Of a stretch of DNA of 64,000 bases, positions 18,174-25,979 are shown one piece after another. The DNA is from Frateuria_A yonginensis (GTDB lineage: Bacteria; Pseudomonadota; Gammaproteobacteria; Xanthomonadales; Rhodanobacteraceae), in the NCBI RefSeq assembly GCF_037137055.1, contig NZ_JBBBNY010000003.1, positions 124,001 through 188,000 on the forward strand, written 5' to 3'. The notes beneath the pieces were generated by a model. The model made no database searches. It was not told the origin of the DNA and was given only the letters and a program-made list of their open reading frames with translations. Made by a program: the position numbers and the translations under genes. Positions within the stretch are counted from its first letter, which is position 1, and each line of letters begins with the position of its first letter.

Positions 18174-19130
18174 ATGAACCCCAACTTCCTCGATTTCGAA
18201 CAGCCGATCGCCGAACTGGAAGCGAAGGTCGAAGAACTGCGCCACGCCAGCCACGGCCAGGCGTTCAACATCGACGAGGAAGTCTCGCGCCTGCGCGAGA
18301 AGCTCAAGCTCAAGACGGCCGAGATCTTCCGCAACCTCAACTCCTGGCAGATCACCCAGCTCTCGCGCCATCCGGCGCGTCCCTACACGCTGGACTACGT
18401 CGGCGTGATCTGCGAGGAATTCCACGAGCTGGCCGGCGACCGCGCCTTCGCCGACGACGCCGCCATCGTCGGCGGCCTGGGACGCATCAACGGGCGACCG
18501 GTCATGATCGTCGGCCACCAGAAGGGCCGCGACACCAAGACCAAGGTGCGCCGCAACTTCGGCATGCCGCGCCCGGAGGGCTACCGCAAGGCGCTGCGCC
18601 TGATGAAGATGGCCGAGCGCTTCGGCCTGCCGCTGCTGACCTTCATCGACACCCCAGGCGCCTACCCCGGCGTGGGCGCCGAGGAACGCGGCCAGAGCGA
18701 GGCGATCGCGCGCAACCTGCTGGAAATGGCCGACCTCAAGACGCCGATCGTCTGCACGGTGATCGGCGAGGGCGGCTCCGGCGGCGCGCTGGCGATCGGC
18801 GTCGGCGACCGCGTGAACATGCTGCAGTACGCCACCTACTCGGTGATCTCGCCGGAGGGCTGCGCCTCGATCCTGTGGAAGAGCCAGGACAAGGCGCGCG
18901 ACGCCGCCGAGGCGCTCGGCATGACCGCGCCGCGCCTGCTGGAACTGGGGCTGATCGACAAGATCATCCGCGAGCCGCTGGGCGGCGCGCACCGCAACCC
19001 GCGCTCGATGGCGATCCGCCTGAAGGCGGTGCTGCTCAAGCAGCTGGACGAGCTGGAGGCGATCCCTGCGCCCGACCTGCTGGAGCTTCGCTACAGGCGC
19101 CTGCGCGGCTACGGCGCCTACCAGGAGTAG
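18174..19130 (+). CDS. accA: Acetyl-CoA carboxylase carboxyltransferase alpha subunit
   Basis: Alpha half of the carboxyltransferase that makes malonyl-CoA for fatty acid synthesis. The 318 residues begin MNPNFLDFEQPIAELEAKVE. They contain IGHQ-like IVGHQKGRDTKTK, the TFIDTPGAYPGVGAEERGQ active-site segment, VIGEGGSGGALAIGVGD (oxyanion glycine loop) and YSVISPEGCASILWK. The ATG at 18174 gives the usual length; the frame upstream is unsupported. The VOC gene follows after three bases and is probably cotranscribed. Confidence 0.97.
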   Translation: MNPNFLDFEQPIAELEAKVEELRHASHGQAFNIDEEVSRLREKLKLKTAEIFRNLNSWQITQLSRHPARPYTLDYVGVICEEFHELAGDRAFADDAAIVGGLGRINGRPVMIVGHQKGRDTKTKVRRNFGMPRPEGYRKALRLMKMAERFGLPLLTFIDTPGAYPGVGAEERGQSEAIARNLLEMADLKTPIVCTVIGEGGSGGALAIGVGDRVNMLQYATYSVISPEGCASILWKSQDKARDAAEALGMTAPRLLELGLIDKIIREPLGGAHRNPRSMAIRLKAVLLKQLDELEAIPAPDLLELRYRRLRGYGAYQE

Positions 19131-19133
19131 GCG

Positions 19134-19526
19134 ATGGCCGGCGTGCGCGGCCTCGCCCATGCGAACCTGCGCGCGCCCGAGGCGCTGATCGAGCGCCTGC
19201 GCCGCTTCTATGTCGAAGTGATCGGGCTGCGCGAAGGGCCGCGTCCGCGCTTCCGTTCGCGCGGCTACTGGCTCTACGCCGGCGACGCCGACGTGCTGCA
19301 CCTGACCGTCGCCACCCCGGGCGACGCCGCGCCGCAGCCGACCGGCCACTTCAACCACCTGGCGTTCGCATGCGACGACCTCGCCGACACCCGCGCCCGC
19401 CTCGATGCCGCGGGCCTGGCCTACCGGGTCGATGCGGTGGACGACCTGGGCCAGGTCCAGCTGTTCCTGCGCGACCCCTGCGGGTTCGCCATCGAACTCA
19501 ACTTCGCTCCGGCACGCCGCCCGTAG
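19134..19526 (+). CDS. VOC family protein
   Basis: A 130-residue vicinal oxygen chelate protein. It starts GVRGLAHANLRAPEALIERL, has the FYVEVIGLREGPRP turn typical of the first module, and ends LFLRDPCGFAIELNF, where the C-terminal Glu is a usual metal ligand. GHFNHLAFACDDL gives a candidate histidine ligand. It begins three bases after accA. The substrate is unknown. Its stop lies inside the first arm of a REP-like element. Confidence 0.82.
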   Translation: MAGVRGLAHANLRAPEALIERLRRFYVEVIGLREGPRPRFRSRGYWLYAGDADVLHLTVATPGDAAPQPTGHFNHLAFACDDLADTRARLDAAGLAYRVDAVDDLGQVQLFLRDPCGFAIELNFAPARRP

Positions 19527-19600
19527 GAGCGAGCTTGCTCGCGGCGCGCTGGTTCCCCGGAGCCTGGAGCGAAAAACATCGCTAGCAAGCTCGCCCCTAC
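19523..19600. repeat. REP-like inverted repeat, copy 1
   Basis: The left arm GTAGGAGCGAGCTTGCTCGC (19523-19542) is answered by the right arm GCTAGCAAGCTCGCCCCTAC (19581-19600). Each arm is itself partly palindromic, and the two are in inverted orientation about 40 bases apart. Five similar elements occur between genes in this window. Confidence 0.8.
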
Positions 19601-19643
19601 CCCTCGCGGTAACATCGTGGCAGCTTCCACCAGGTTCCGCGCC

Positions 19644-20396
19644 ATGGCCGACCACGCCAAGCTCGCCGTGCTGATCGACGCCGACAACGCCCAGCCGGGG
19701 CTGGCCGAGGGCCTGCTCGCCGAGGTGGCCCGCTACGGCACCGCCCACGTCAAGCGCGCCTACGGCGACTGGACCGACAGCCACCTGCGCGGCTGGAAGG
19801 ACCGGCTGCTCGATCTGTCGATCCAGCCGATCCAGCAGTTCGGCTACACCAAGGGCAAGAACGCCACCGACTCGGCGATGATCATCGACGCGATGGATCT
19901 GCTGTACACCGGCCGCTTCGACGGTTTCTGCATCGTCTCCAGCGACAGCGACTTCACCCGGCTGGCCGGGCGCATCCGCGAATCGGGCCTCACCGTGTAC
20001 GGCTTCGGCGAGCGCAAGACGCCGGCGCCGTTCGTCGCCGCTTGCGACAAGTTCATCTACACCGACGTGCTGGGCGAGCCGGACAGCGGCGAGGAGAAGC
20101 CGGCCGAGCCGACGCCGCGCATGACCACGCAGGAACTGCGCCAGGACGCGCGGCTGGTGAACCTGCTGCGCCACGCTATCGAGGACGCCGCCGACGACAC
20201 CGGCTGGGCCAGCCTGGGCGCCGTCGGCAACATCGTCAGCAAGCGCGCGCCCGAGTTCGACTCGCGCAACTGGGGCTACGGCAAGTTGAGCGGCCTGATC
20301 GGCGCGATCGGGCTGTTCGACACCGAGGACCGCCAGCTCGGCAGCGGCAAGCACATCTACGTGCGCAACAAGAAGAAACCGGCCAGCCGTGAGTAG
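19644..20396 (+). CDS. NYN domain / OST-HTH (LOTUS) domain protein, putative ribonuclease
   Basis: The N-terminal half (about 5-150) is a NYN/PIN-like nuclease domain with the acidic residues expected for metal binding: LIDADN (Asp12, Asp14), NATDSAMIIDAMDLLY and IVSSDSDF. The C-terminal half (about 165-240) looks like an OST-HTH/LOTUS RNA-binding domain (LLRHAIEDAADDTGWASLG through YGKLSGLIGAIGLF). Such proteins are thought to act on RNA; the target is unknown. Start chosen at MADHAKLAVL. It overlaps the start of tilS by eight bases, suggesting joint translation with a tRNA-modifying enzyme. Confidence 0.85.
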   Translation: MADHAKLAVLIDADNAQPGLAEGLLAEVARYGTAHVKRAYGDWTDSHLRGWKDRLLDLSIQPIQQFGYTKGKNATDSAMIIDAMDLLYTGRFDGFCIVSSDSDFTRLAGRIRESGLTVYGFGERKTPAPFVAACDKFIYTDVLGEPDSGEEKPAEPTPRMTTQELRQDARLVNLLRHAIEDAADDTGWASLGAVGNIVSKRAPEFDSRNWGYGKLSGLIGAIGLFDTEDRQLGSGKHIYVRNKKKPASRE

Positions 20397-21687
20397 CGCG
20401 CTGCCGGATACCCTGCGCCGCGCCCTGGACCGCCATCCCGACGGCCCGCTGTGCGTGGCCTTCAGCGGCGGCCCCGATTCCACCGCCCTGCTGCACGCGT
20501 TGGCGATGCTGCCCCAGGCGCGCGCACGCGGCCTGCGCGTGCTGCACGTCGACCATGGCCTGGATCCGCACAGCGCGCGCTGGGCGGCCCAGGTGCAGGC
20601 CTTCTGCGCGACGCTCGAGGTCGCCTGCGAGCTGCGTACGGTGGAAGTCGCGCGCGATGCCGGCGAGGGGCCGGAGGCCGCCGCGCGGCGCGCCCGCTAC
20701 GCCGCCTTCGCCGCGGCGCTCGCGCCGGACGAATGGCTGTTGCTGGGCCACCACCGCGACGACCAGGCCGAGACCGTGCTGCTCAAGCTGCTGCGCGGCG
20801 CCGGGCCGCGGGGGCTGGGCGGCATGTGCGAAACGCGCCCGCTCGGCCGTGGCCGGCTGTGGCGCCCGCTGCTCGACCTGCCGCGCGAGGTGCTGCGCGA
20901 CTACGTGCGGGCATGGCACTTGCCCAGCATCGAGGATCCGTCCAACCGTGATCCCCGCCTGCGCCGCAACCACCTGCGCCACGAGATCCTGCCGCGCCTG
21001 CGCACGCACTGGCCGCATGCGGTGGATTCGATCCTGCACAGCGCCACGCTCTGCCGCGCCGCGGACGAAACCCTGCGTGCCGCCTGGCAGCCGGCCTTCG
21101 AGCGGCTGCTCGACGCGCCGACCGGCAGCCTCGACGCCGACGGCTGGCTCGCACTCGACCCGGCGCTGCGCGAGCCCCTGCTCGATCACTGGCTGCATGC
21201 ACGCGGCCTGCCCGCCCCCACCGCCGCGCAGCGGCGCCAGATCGAGCGCCAGTGCGGCGCGCGCGCCGGCCAGCAACCATGCGTACGCTGGCCCGGCGCG
21301 GAGCTGCACATCTGGAAGGGCCGGCTGTGGGCTCGCCCGCCCCGGCGTCCGCTCGACCCGCACTGGGAGGCGGTCTGGCACGGCGAGCCGCTGACGCTGC
21401 CCGACGGCGGCCGGCTCAGCCTCGATCCCCCCGGGCGCCTGTCCGCACCGCTCACCGTGTGCCTGCGCCGCGGCGGCGAACGCCTCCGGCCAGCCGGCGA
21501 CCGGCACACCCGGGAGCTGCGCGACCTGTTCCAGCAGGCCGCGTTGCCGCCGTGGCTGCGCCAGGCCTGCCCGCTGCTCCACGCCGACGGCGAGCTGGTC
21601 GCCGTCGCCGACCGCTGGCAGACGGCGCGCGGCGCGGCCCTGTTCCAGGCGCTCGGCCGCCAGCCGCGCTGGACCCCTGCCCCCTGA
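20389..21687 (+). CDS. tilS: tRNA(Ile)-lysidine synthetase
   Basis: Converts C34 of the CAU-anticodon tRNA-Ile to lysidine so it reads AUA; essential in most bacteria. The 432-residue protein begins at a GTG overlapping the NYN gene. The PP-loop ATP motif SGGPDS is at 26-31, with HVDHGL and LGHHRDDQAET as further family segments; a TilS substrate-binding domain and a C-terminal barrel domain follow (RGGERLRPAGDRHTRELRDL). Downstream is a REP-like element, then xseB. Confidence 0.94.
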   Translation: MSSALPDTLRRALDRHPDGPLCVAFSGGPDSTALLHALAMLPQARARGLRVLHVDHGLDPHSARWAAQVQAFCATLEVACELRTVEVARDAGEGPEAAARRARYAAFAAALAPDEWLLLGHHRDDQAETVLLKLLRGAGPRGLGGMCETRPLGRGRLWRPLLDLPREVLRDYVRAWHLPSIEDPSNRDPRLRRNHLRHEILPRLRTHWPHAVDSILHSATLCRAADETLRAAWQPAFERLLDAPTGSLDADGWLALDPALREPLLDHWLHARGLPAPTAAQRRQIERQCGARAGQQPCVRWPGAELHIWKGRLWARPPRRPLDPHWEAVWHGEPLTLPDGGRLSLDPPGRLSAPLTVCLRRGGERLRPAGDRHTRELRDLFQQAALPPWLRQACPLLHADGELVAVADRWQTARGAALFQALGRQPRWTPAP

Positions 21688-21696
21688 TCCATACCC

Positions 21697-21780
21697 CGCA
21701 GGAGCGAGCTCGCTCGCGATGCTCTTGGCCCCACGCGCTTCCCGAGCGAAAGCATGGCGCGCAAGCTCGCCCCTGCAGGG
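21697..21780. repeat. REP-like inverted repeat, copy 2
   Basis: The left arm CGCAGGAGCGAGCTCGCTCG (from 21698) and right arm GCGCGCAAGCTCGCCCCTGC (to about 21777) are inverted copies of the same motif. It sits between tilS and xseB. Confidence 0.8.
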
Positions 21781-21827
21781 CCTGCGGCGATTGATTCCGA
21801 CCGGTGCCTGCGCTAGCGTTGCGGGCC

Positions 21828-22085
21828 ATGGCCAAACCCGCTCCCGCCCCCGCGGATTCCCCGTCCGTCGCCGACTTCGAGCATTCGCTGGACGAGCTCG
21901 AGCAATTGGTGGCGCGCATGGAGGGCGGCGAGCTGAGCCTGGACGAATCGCTGGCCTCGTTCGAGCGCGGCATCGGCCTCTACCGTCACTGCCAGCAGGC
22001 CCTCGACCGGGCCGAGCTGCGCGTGCGCCTGCTGCTCGACCCCGATGCGCCCGACGACGCCGAACCCTTCGAACCCCTCCCCTGA
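21828..22085 (+). CDS. xseB: Exodeoxyribonuclease VII small subunit
   Basis: Small subunit of the single-strand exonuclease ExoVII; several copies bind one XseA. With the ATG at 21828 the product has 85 residues. It has the two-helix core FEHSLDELEQLVARMEGGEL and SLDESLASFERGIGLYRHCQ, closing with acidic residues. It overlaps ispA by 41 bases, the common xseB-ispA order. The large subunit gene xseA is not in the window. Confidence 0.94.
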   Translation: MAKPAPAPADSPSVADFEHSLDELEQLVARMEGGELSLDESLASFERGIGLYRHCQQALDRAELRVRLLLDPDAPDDAEPFEPLP

Positions 22086-22974
22086 TCCGGCGCCCCAACT
22101 CGGCCCCCGGCTGCTTGCGCTGACCGCCCGCGCCGATGCGGCGCTCGCCCGCGTGCTGCCGGCCGAGCAGCAGCAGCCGCTGGAACTGCACCAGGCCATG
22201 CGCTACGCCGTGCTCGGCGGCGGCAAGCGGCTGCGCCCGTTGCTGGTGTACGCGGCCGGCCACGCGCTGGGCGTGGACGGCGAGGCGCTGGACGCGCCCG
22301 CCTGCGCGGTCGAGCTGATCCATGCCTACTCGCTGGTGCACGACGACCTGCCGGCGATGGACGACGATGCTCTGCGCCGCGGCCGCCCCACCTGCCACGT
22401 GGTCTACGGCGAAGCGATGGCGATCCTGGCCGGCGACGCGCTGCAGGCGCTGGCCTTCGAGATCCTCGCGCACGACCCGCATGCGGATGCCCAGCGCACG
22501 CTGGCGATGCTGCGCGCGCTGGGCCACGCCTGCGGCGCCGAAGGCATGGCCGGCGGCCAGGCGCTGGACCTGACCGCGGTGGGCCGCCGCCTCACGCTGG
22601 CCGAACTGGAACACATGCACGCCTGCAAGACCGGCGCGCTGATCCGCACCTCGGTGCGGCTGGGCGCCCTTGCCGCCGGCGCCGATGCGCCGACGCTGGC
22701 CGTGCTGGACCGCTACGCCGCGGCCGTCGGCCTGGCCTTCCAGGTGCGCGACGACATCCTGGACGTGGAAGGCGAATCGGCCGTGATCGGCAAGACCGCC
22801 GGCAAGGACGCGGCCGCCGACAAGCCGACCTTCCCCTCGATCATCGGCCTGGAAGCCTCGCGCGAGCGGCTGGCGGAACTCACCCGCACCGCGCTGGACG
22901 CCGTCGCGTCCTTCGGTGCCCGCGGCGAGCTGCTGGACGAGCTGGCCCACTACGCCGCCGAACGGCGGCACTGA
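22045..22974 (+). CDS. ispA: Farnesyl diphosphate synthase (polyprenyl synthetase)
   Basis: Makes farnesyl diphosphate from dimethylallyl and isopentenyl diphosphates; its product feeds UppS encoded earlier in the window. The 309 residues contain GGGKRLRPLL, the first Asp-rich motif in VHDDLPAMDDDALRRG, GMAGGQALDL, KTGALIRTSV and the second Asp-rich DDILD. The ATG at 22045 lies inside xseB. The dxs gene that often follows is absent here; a REP-like element comes next. Confidence 0.95.
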   Translation: MRPTTPNPSNPSPDPAPQLGPRLLALTARADAALARVLPAEQQQPLELHQAMRYAVLGGGKRLRPLLVYAAGHALGVDGEALDAPACAVELIHAYSLVHDDLPAMDDDALRRGRPTCHVVYGEAMAILAGDALQALAFEILAHDPHADAQRTLAMLRALGHACGAEGMAGGQALDLTAVGRRLTLAELEHMHACKTGALIRTSVRLGALAAGADAPTLAVLDRYAAAVGLAFQVRDDILDVEGESAVIGKTAGKDAAADKPTFPSIIGLEASRERLAELTRTALDAVASFGARGELLDELAHYAAERRH

Positions 22975-22985
22975 TCGCGCCGCGC

Positions 22986-23069
22986 GGGAACCAGCGGGCT
23001 TGCCCGCGGTGCTCCCGGACTCCGGTGTCGCACCAGAGCAAAAGGCATCGCGGGCAAGCCGCTCCTACC
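22986..23069. repeat. REP-like inverted repeat, copy 3
   Basis: The left arm includes AGCGGGCTTGCCCGCGGTGC (from 22993) and the right arm is CATCGCGGGCAAGCCGCTCC (23046-23065) followed by TACC. It separates ispA from the convergent DUF4870 gene. Confidence 0.8.
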
Positions 23070-23078
23070 GACCGCGGC

Positions 23079-23519
23079 TTACTTGATCAGCCGCAGCGTG
23101 AACGGATAGCGGTAGCGCTCGCCCTCGTTCGCCTTGATCGAGGCAATGATGACGAACACCAGCCAAGCCAGGCCCAGCAGCGGCAGCAGTACGAAGCCGA
23201 TCAGCACGAACATCAGCACGCCGCACACCATGGCGGCGATGGCCACGGTGATGTTGAAGTTCAGCGCTTCCTTGGCCTGGTCGTCGACGAACGGCAGGGA
23301 ATCCTTCTTCAGCAGCCAGATGATCAGCGGACCGATCAGGCAGCCCAGGCCGAGGAAGGTGCTGGTGACCAGACCGCCGAGCAGCGCCGACAGGTGCGCG
23401 AACAGCGCCCACTGGCGCTCCTCGTGGGTCGGCATGCCGGAGGGTTCGATCGGCTCGGGCGGCGGCGCCTGGTCACCGGGCGGCGGGGGCGGGACGACGG
23501 AATCGGGTGGGACGCTCAT
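23079..23519 (-). CDS. DUF4870 domain membrane protein
   Basis: A 146-residue protein with a proline-rich cytoplasmic N-terminus (PPPPPGDQAPPPEPIEP), then EERQWALFAHLSALLGG and about three to four hydrophobic segments. The motif LLKKDSLPFVDDQAKEALNF is the DUF4870 core. The function of the family is unknown. A strong AAAGGAGA ribosome-binding site precedes the ATG. It is cotranscribed with or lies downstream of pmbA on the minus strand (91-base gap). Confidence 0.88.
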   Translation of the reverse strand: MSVPPDSVVPPPPPGDQAPPPEPIEPSGMPTHEERQWALFAHLSALLGGLVTSTFLGLGCLIGPLIIWLLKKDSLPFVDDQAKEALNFNITVAIAAMVCGVLMFVLIGFVLLPLLGLAWLVFVIIASIKANEGERYRYPFTLRLIK

Positions 23520-23610
23520 GCGTGTCTCCTTTCAACCTTCGCAATTCCGGCCCTGTGCCGGCAACGACCGATGCTAGCAAAGCCGGGCCACCGCGCCATA
23601 GGACAGTTGG

Positions 23611-24963
23611 CTACTGCCCGGCCACCGTCATCCGCTCGATCAGGATCGAACCGGTGATGATCTGAGCGCGCCGGTCCACGTCGTTGCCCACCGCCACGAT
23701 GCCCGCATACATCTCGCGCAGGTTGGCGGCGATGGTGATCTCCTCCACCGGGTAGGCGATCCGGCCGTGTTCGACCCAGAAGCCGGCGGCGCCGCGCGAG
23801 TAGTCGCCGGTCAGCGTGTTGACCCCCTGCCCCATCACTTCGGTCACCACCAGGCCGGTGTCCATGCGCCTGAGCAGCGCGGCGAAGTCGTCGCTGCCCG
23901 GCTCCACCACCAGGTTGTGGATGCCGCCGGCGTTGCCGGTCGACTCCAGCCCCAGCTTGCGCGCCGAGTAGCTGCCGAGGATGTAGCGCGCCAGCACGCC
24001 GTGCTCGATCAGCGCGCTGTCGGCGGTCGCCACGCCTTCGGCGTCGAAGGCGCCCGAACCCATGCCGCGGCGCAGGAACGGCCGCTCGACGATGTTCATC
24101 CATTCGGGCATCACGCGCTTGCCCGCATGGTCGACCAGGAAGCTGGCGCGCCGGTACAGCGCGCCGCCGCTGGCCGCGCTGACCAGGTGCCCGATCAGCC
24201 CGCGCGCCAGCTCCGGCACGAACAGCACCGGGCACTGCCGCGTGCTGAGACTGCGCGAGCCCAGCCGCGCCAGCGTGCGTTCGGCGGCCTTGTCGCCCAG
24301 CGCCTGCGGGCTCATGAAGTCGCCCGGTGCGCGCACGCTGTCGTACCAGTAGTCGCGCTGCATGCCGTCGCCCTCGCCGGCGATCAGCGACAGCGAGAGC
24401 GCATGGCGCGTGTTGCGCTCGCGCCCGACGAAGCCGTGCGAGTTGGCGTACACCGACAGGGTGCGGCCCGCCTGCACGGCAGCGCCGTCGGAGTTGGTAA
24501 TGCCGGCGTGGGCGCGGCCGGCATCCTCCATCCGCCGGCCCAGTTCGATCGCCTCGGCGGTGTCGATGTCCCACGGGTGCCACAGGTCCAGGTCGGGAAA
24601 CTGCGTGGCCATGCGGGAAGGATCGGCCAGACCGGCGGCCGGGTCGGGCTCGGTGTAGCGCGCGATAGCACAGGCCTGCTCGATGGTGGCCTGGACCGAG
24701 GCCGGGTCGAGGTCGGCGGTGCTGGCGGTGCCCTTGCGCTGGCCGAAGTAGACGGTGAGGCCGAAACCGCGGTCGCGCGTGTGCTCGACCGTCTCCACCT
24801 CGCCCAGGCGCACGTTCACGTTGAGCCCGCTATCGAGGCTCGCGGCCACCTCCGCCGCGCTGGCGCCGGCGGCACGGGCGCGACGGATCACGTCCTCGGC
24901 CAGTTCGGCGAGACGGTCCAGTTCCTGGTGGCTGGTGTCGGCGGACAGGACGGCAGCACTCAC
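23611..24963 (-). CDS. pmbA: Metalloprotease TldE/PmbA
   Basis: Partner of TldD in a heteromeric protease that matures some peptide antibiotics (microcin B17 in E. coli) and degrades CcdA. The 450-residue product begins at a GTG with AAGGAA upstream. It carries the TldD/PmbA fold: an N-terminal domain with RRARAAGASAAEV, and a C-terminal domain with LFVPELARGLIGHLV, RRGMGSGAFDAEGV and GVNTLTGDYSRGAAGFWVE. The HExxxH zinc motif of TldD is absent, as expected for the PmbA half. It lies near yjgA, as in E. coli. Confidence 0.95.
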   Translation of the reverse strand: MSAAVLSADTSHQELDRLAELAEDVIRRARAAGASAAEVAASLDSGLNVNVRLGEVETVEHTRDRGFGLTVYFGQRKGTASTADLDPASVQATIEQACAIARYTEPDPAAGLADPSRMATQFPDLDLWHPWDIDTAEAIELGRRMEDAGRAHAGITNSDGAAVQAGRTLSVYANSHGFVGRERNTRHALSLSLIAGEGDGMQRDYWYDSVRAPGDFMSPQALGDKAAERTLARLGSRSLSTRQCPVLFVPELARGLIGHLVSAASGGALYRRASFLVDHAGKRVMPEWMNIVERPFLRRGMGSGAFDAEGVATADSALIEHGVLARYILGSYSARKLGLESTGNAGGIHNLVVEPGSDDFAALLRRMDTGLVVTEVMGQGVNTLTGDYSRGAAGFWVEHGRIAYPVEEITIAANLREMYAGIVAVGNDVDRRAQIITGSILIERMTVAGQ

Positions 24964-24983
24964 GGGGCGTTCCTTCTGGCAGG

Positions 24984-24989
24984 TAGAAT
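24984..24989 (+). promoter_or_regulatory. Possible -10 box for the DUF1653-yjgA pair
   Basis: TAGAAT lies in the divergent region between pmbA and the DUF1653 gene, about 80 bases before the latter. The -35 is unconvincing. No other promoter candidate is seen for the pair. Confidence 0.3.
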
Positions 24990-25070
24990 GGGCGCGGAAA
25001 AAAATCGCACGACTTCAGGACATGGGGTCGCCGCCGCCCGAAAAAAGGGAATGCGCAGGAGGAGCGTGCC

Positions 25071-25298
25071 GTGCCACCCGTCGCCGGCGTGTATCGCCAC
25101 TACAAGGGCCAGCATTACCAGGTGCTCGGCACTGCCCGCCACAGCGAGACGCTGGAAGAGCTGGTGGTGTACCGCGCGCTCTACGGCGAGCGCGGCCTGT
25201 GGGTGCGTCCGGCCGCCATGTTCGCCGAAACCGTCGTGGTCGACGGCGTGCCGACGCCCCGCTTCGCGCTGGAACAGGCCGACGACGCCAGCCCCTGA
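25071..25298 (+). CDS. DUF1653 domain protein
   Basis: A 75-residue protein starting with GTG, six bases after a near-perfect ribosome-binding site AGGAGGAG at 25057-25064. The sequence GVYRHYKGQHYQVLGTARHSE, then VVYRALYGERGLWVRPAAMF, is the DUF1653 signature, a small beta-rich domain of unknown function. It lies 13 bases before yjgA and is probably cotranscribed with it, between the divergent pmbA and yjgA genes. Confidence 0.85.
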   Translation: MPPVAGVYRHYKGQHYQVLGTARHSETLEELVVYRALYGERGLWVRPAAMFAETVVVDGVPTPRFALEQADDASP

Positions 25299-25311
25299 CC
25301 CAAGGATCAAC

Positions 25312-25866
25312 GTGAGCCCCAGCCGCAGCCGCAACCAGACCGAACTCGACGAGCAGGACTACGGCCCCAGCCGCACCCAGCAGCGCCGCGAGGCGCTCGC
25401 CGTGCTGGCGCTCGCCGGCCAGCTGGTCGAGCTGCCGCCCAGCCGGCTGGCCAAGCTGGACCTGCCCGACGACGTGCGCGACGAGATCGCCAACGTGCGC
25501 CGCATCACCTCGCACATCGCGCGCAAGCGCCAGCTCGCGTTCCTGGCCAAGCTGATGCGCCGGCACGAGGACGCCGTGTTCGACCGTGTGCGTGCCGAAC
25601 TCGGCGAGAACCGCGAGCGCCAGCGGCTGGAAGCCGCGGCCATGCACCGACTGGAGGCACTGCGCGAGCGGCTGCTGGAAGACGACGAGGCCGCCGCCGC
25701 ACTGATCGCCGAGCATCCGTCGATCGACCGCCAGCACCTGCGCTCGCTGATCCGCCAGGCGCGCAGCGAGCGCGCGGCGAACAAGCCGCCGCGGGCGTAC
25801 CGGGAGATCTTCCAGCTGCTCAAGGAACTGCAGCAGGATGGCGGCGACGAGGGTGAGGACGCCTAG
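25312..25866 (+). CDS. yjgA: Ribosome-associated protein YjgA (DUF615)
   Basis: YjgA-family proteins (DarP) bind late 50S ribosome assembly intermediates. The 184-residue product starts at GTG 25312 after AAGGA and is highly charged and helical. Key pieces are NQTELDEQDYGPSRTQQRRE, LVELPPSRLAKLDLPDDV, RRITSHIARKRQLAFLAKLM and the C-terminal YREIFQLLKEL. Family length is normal (about 180). The pmbA-yjgA neighbourhood matches E. coli apart from the inserted DUF1653 gene. Confidence 0.92.
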   Translation: MSPSRSRNQTELDEQDYGPSRTQQRREALAVLALAGQLVELPPSRLAKLDLPDDVRDEIANVRRITSHIARKRQLAFLAKLMRRHEDAVFDRVRAELGENRERQRLEAAAMHRLEALRERLLEDDEAAAALIAEHPSIDRQHLRSLIRQARSERAANKPPRAYREIFQLLKELQQDGGDEGEDA

Positions 25867-25926
25867 GGCCGAGGCGCGCACGTCGCCCTGCTCAAGCGCC
25901 CAGACGAACCTCGCCCCCTCCCCCTG

Positions 25927-25944
25927 CCCTCTCCCTGGAGAGGG
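25927..25944. repeat. CTCCC/GGGAG-type hairpin
   Basis: CCCTCTCC at 25927-25934 pairs with GGAGAGGG at 25937-25944. It lies between the convergent yjgA and ThrE-like genes and could serve both as a termination hairpin, although no T-run is present. Confidence 0.55.
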
Positions 25945-25979
25945 GCATGTCTTCGCACAACGCCCCCGGAGTCGAACCA

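Noticed and set aside
19523..19600. CRISPR-like repeat or riboswitch
   Set aside because: The repeated arms are inverted pairs, not regularly spaced direct repeats, and there are no spacers or cas genes; REP-like elements fit better.
18138..22971. Two long antisense frames (781 and 911 codons) opposite accA, tilS and ispA
   Set aside because: They span several real genes and intergenic REP elements, and their products are low-complexity Val/Ala/Gly/Arg strings.
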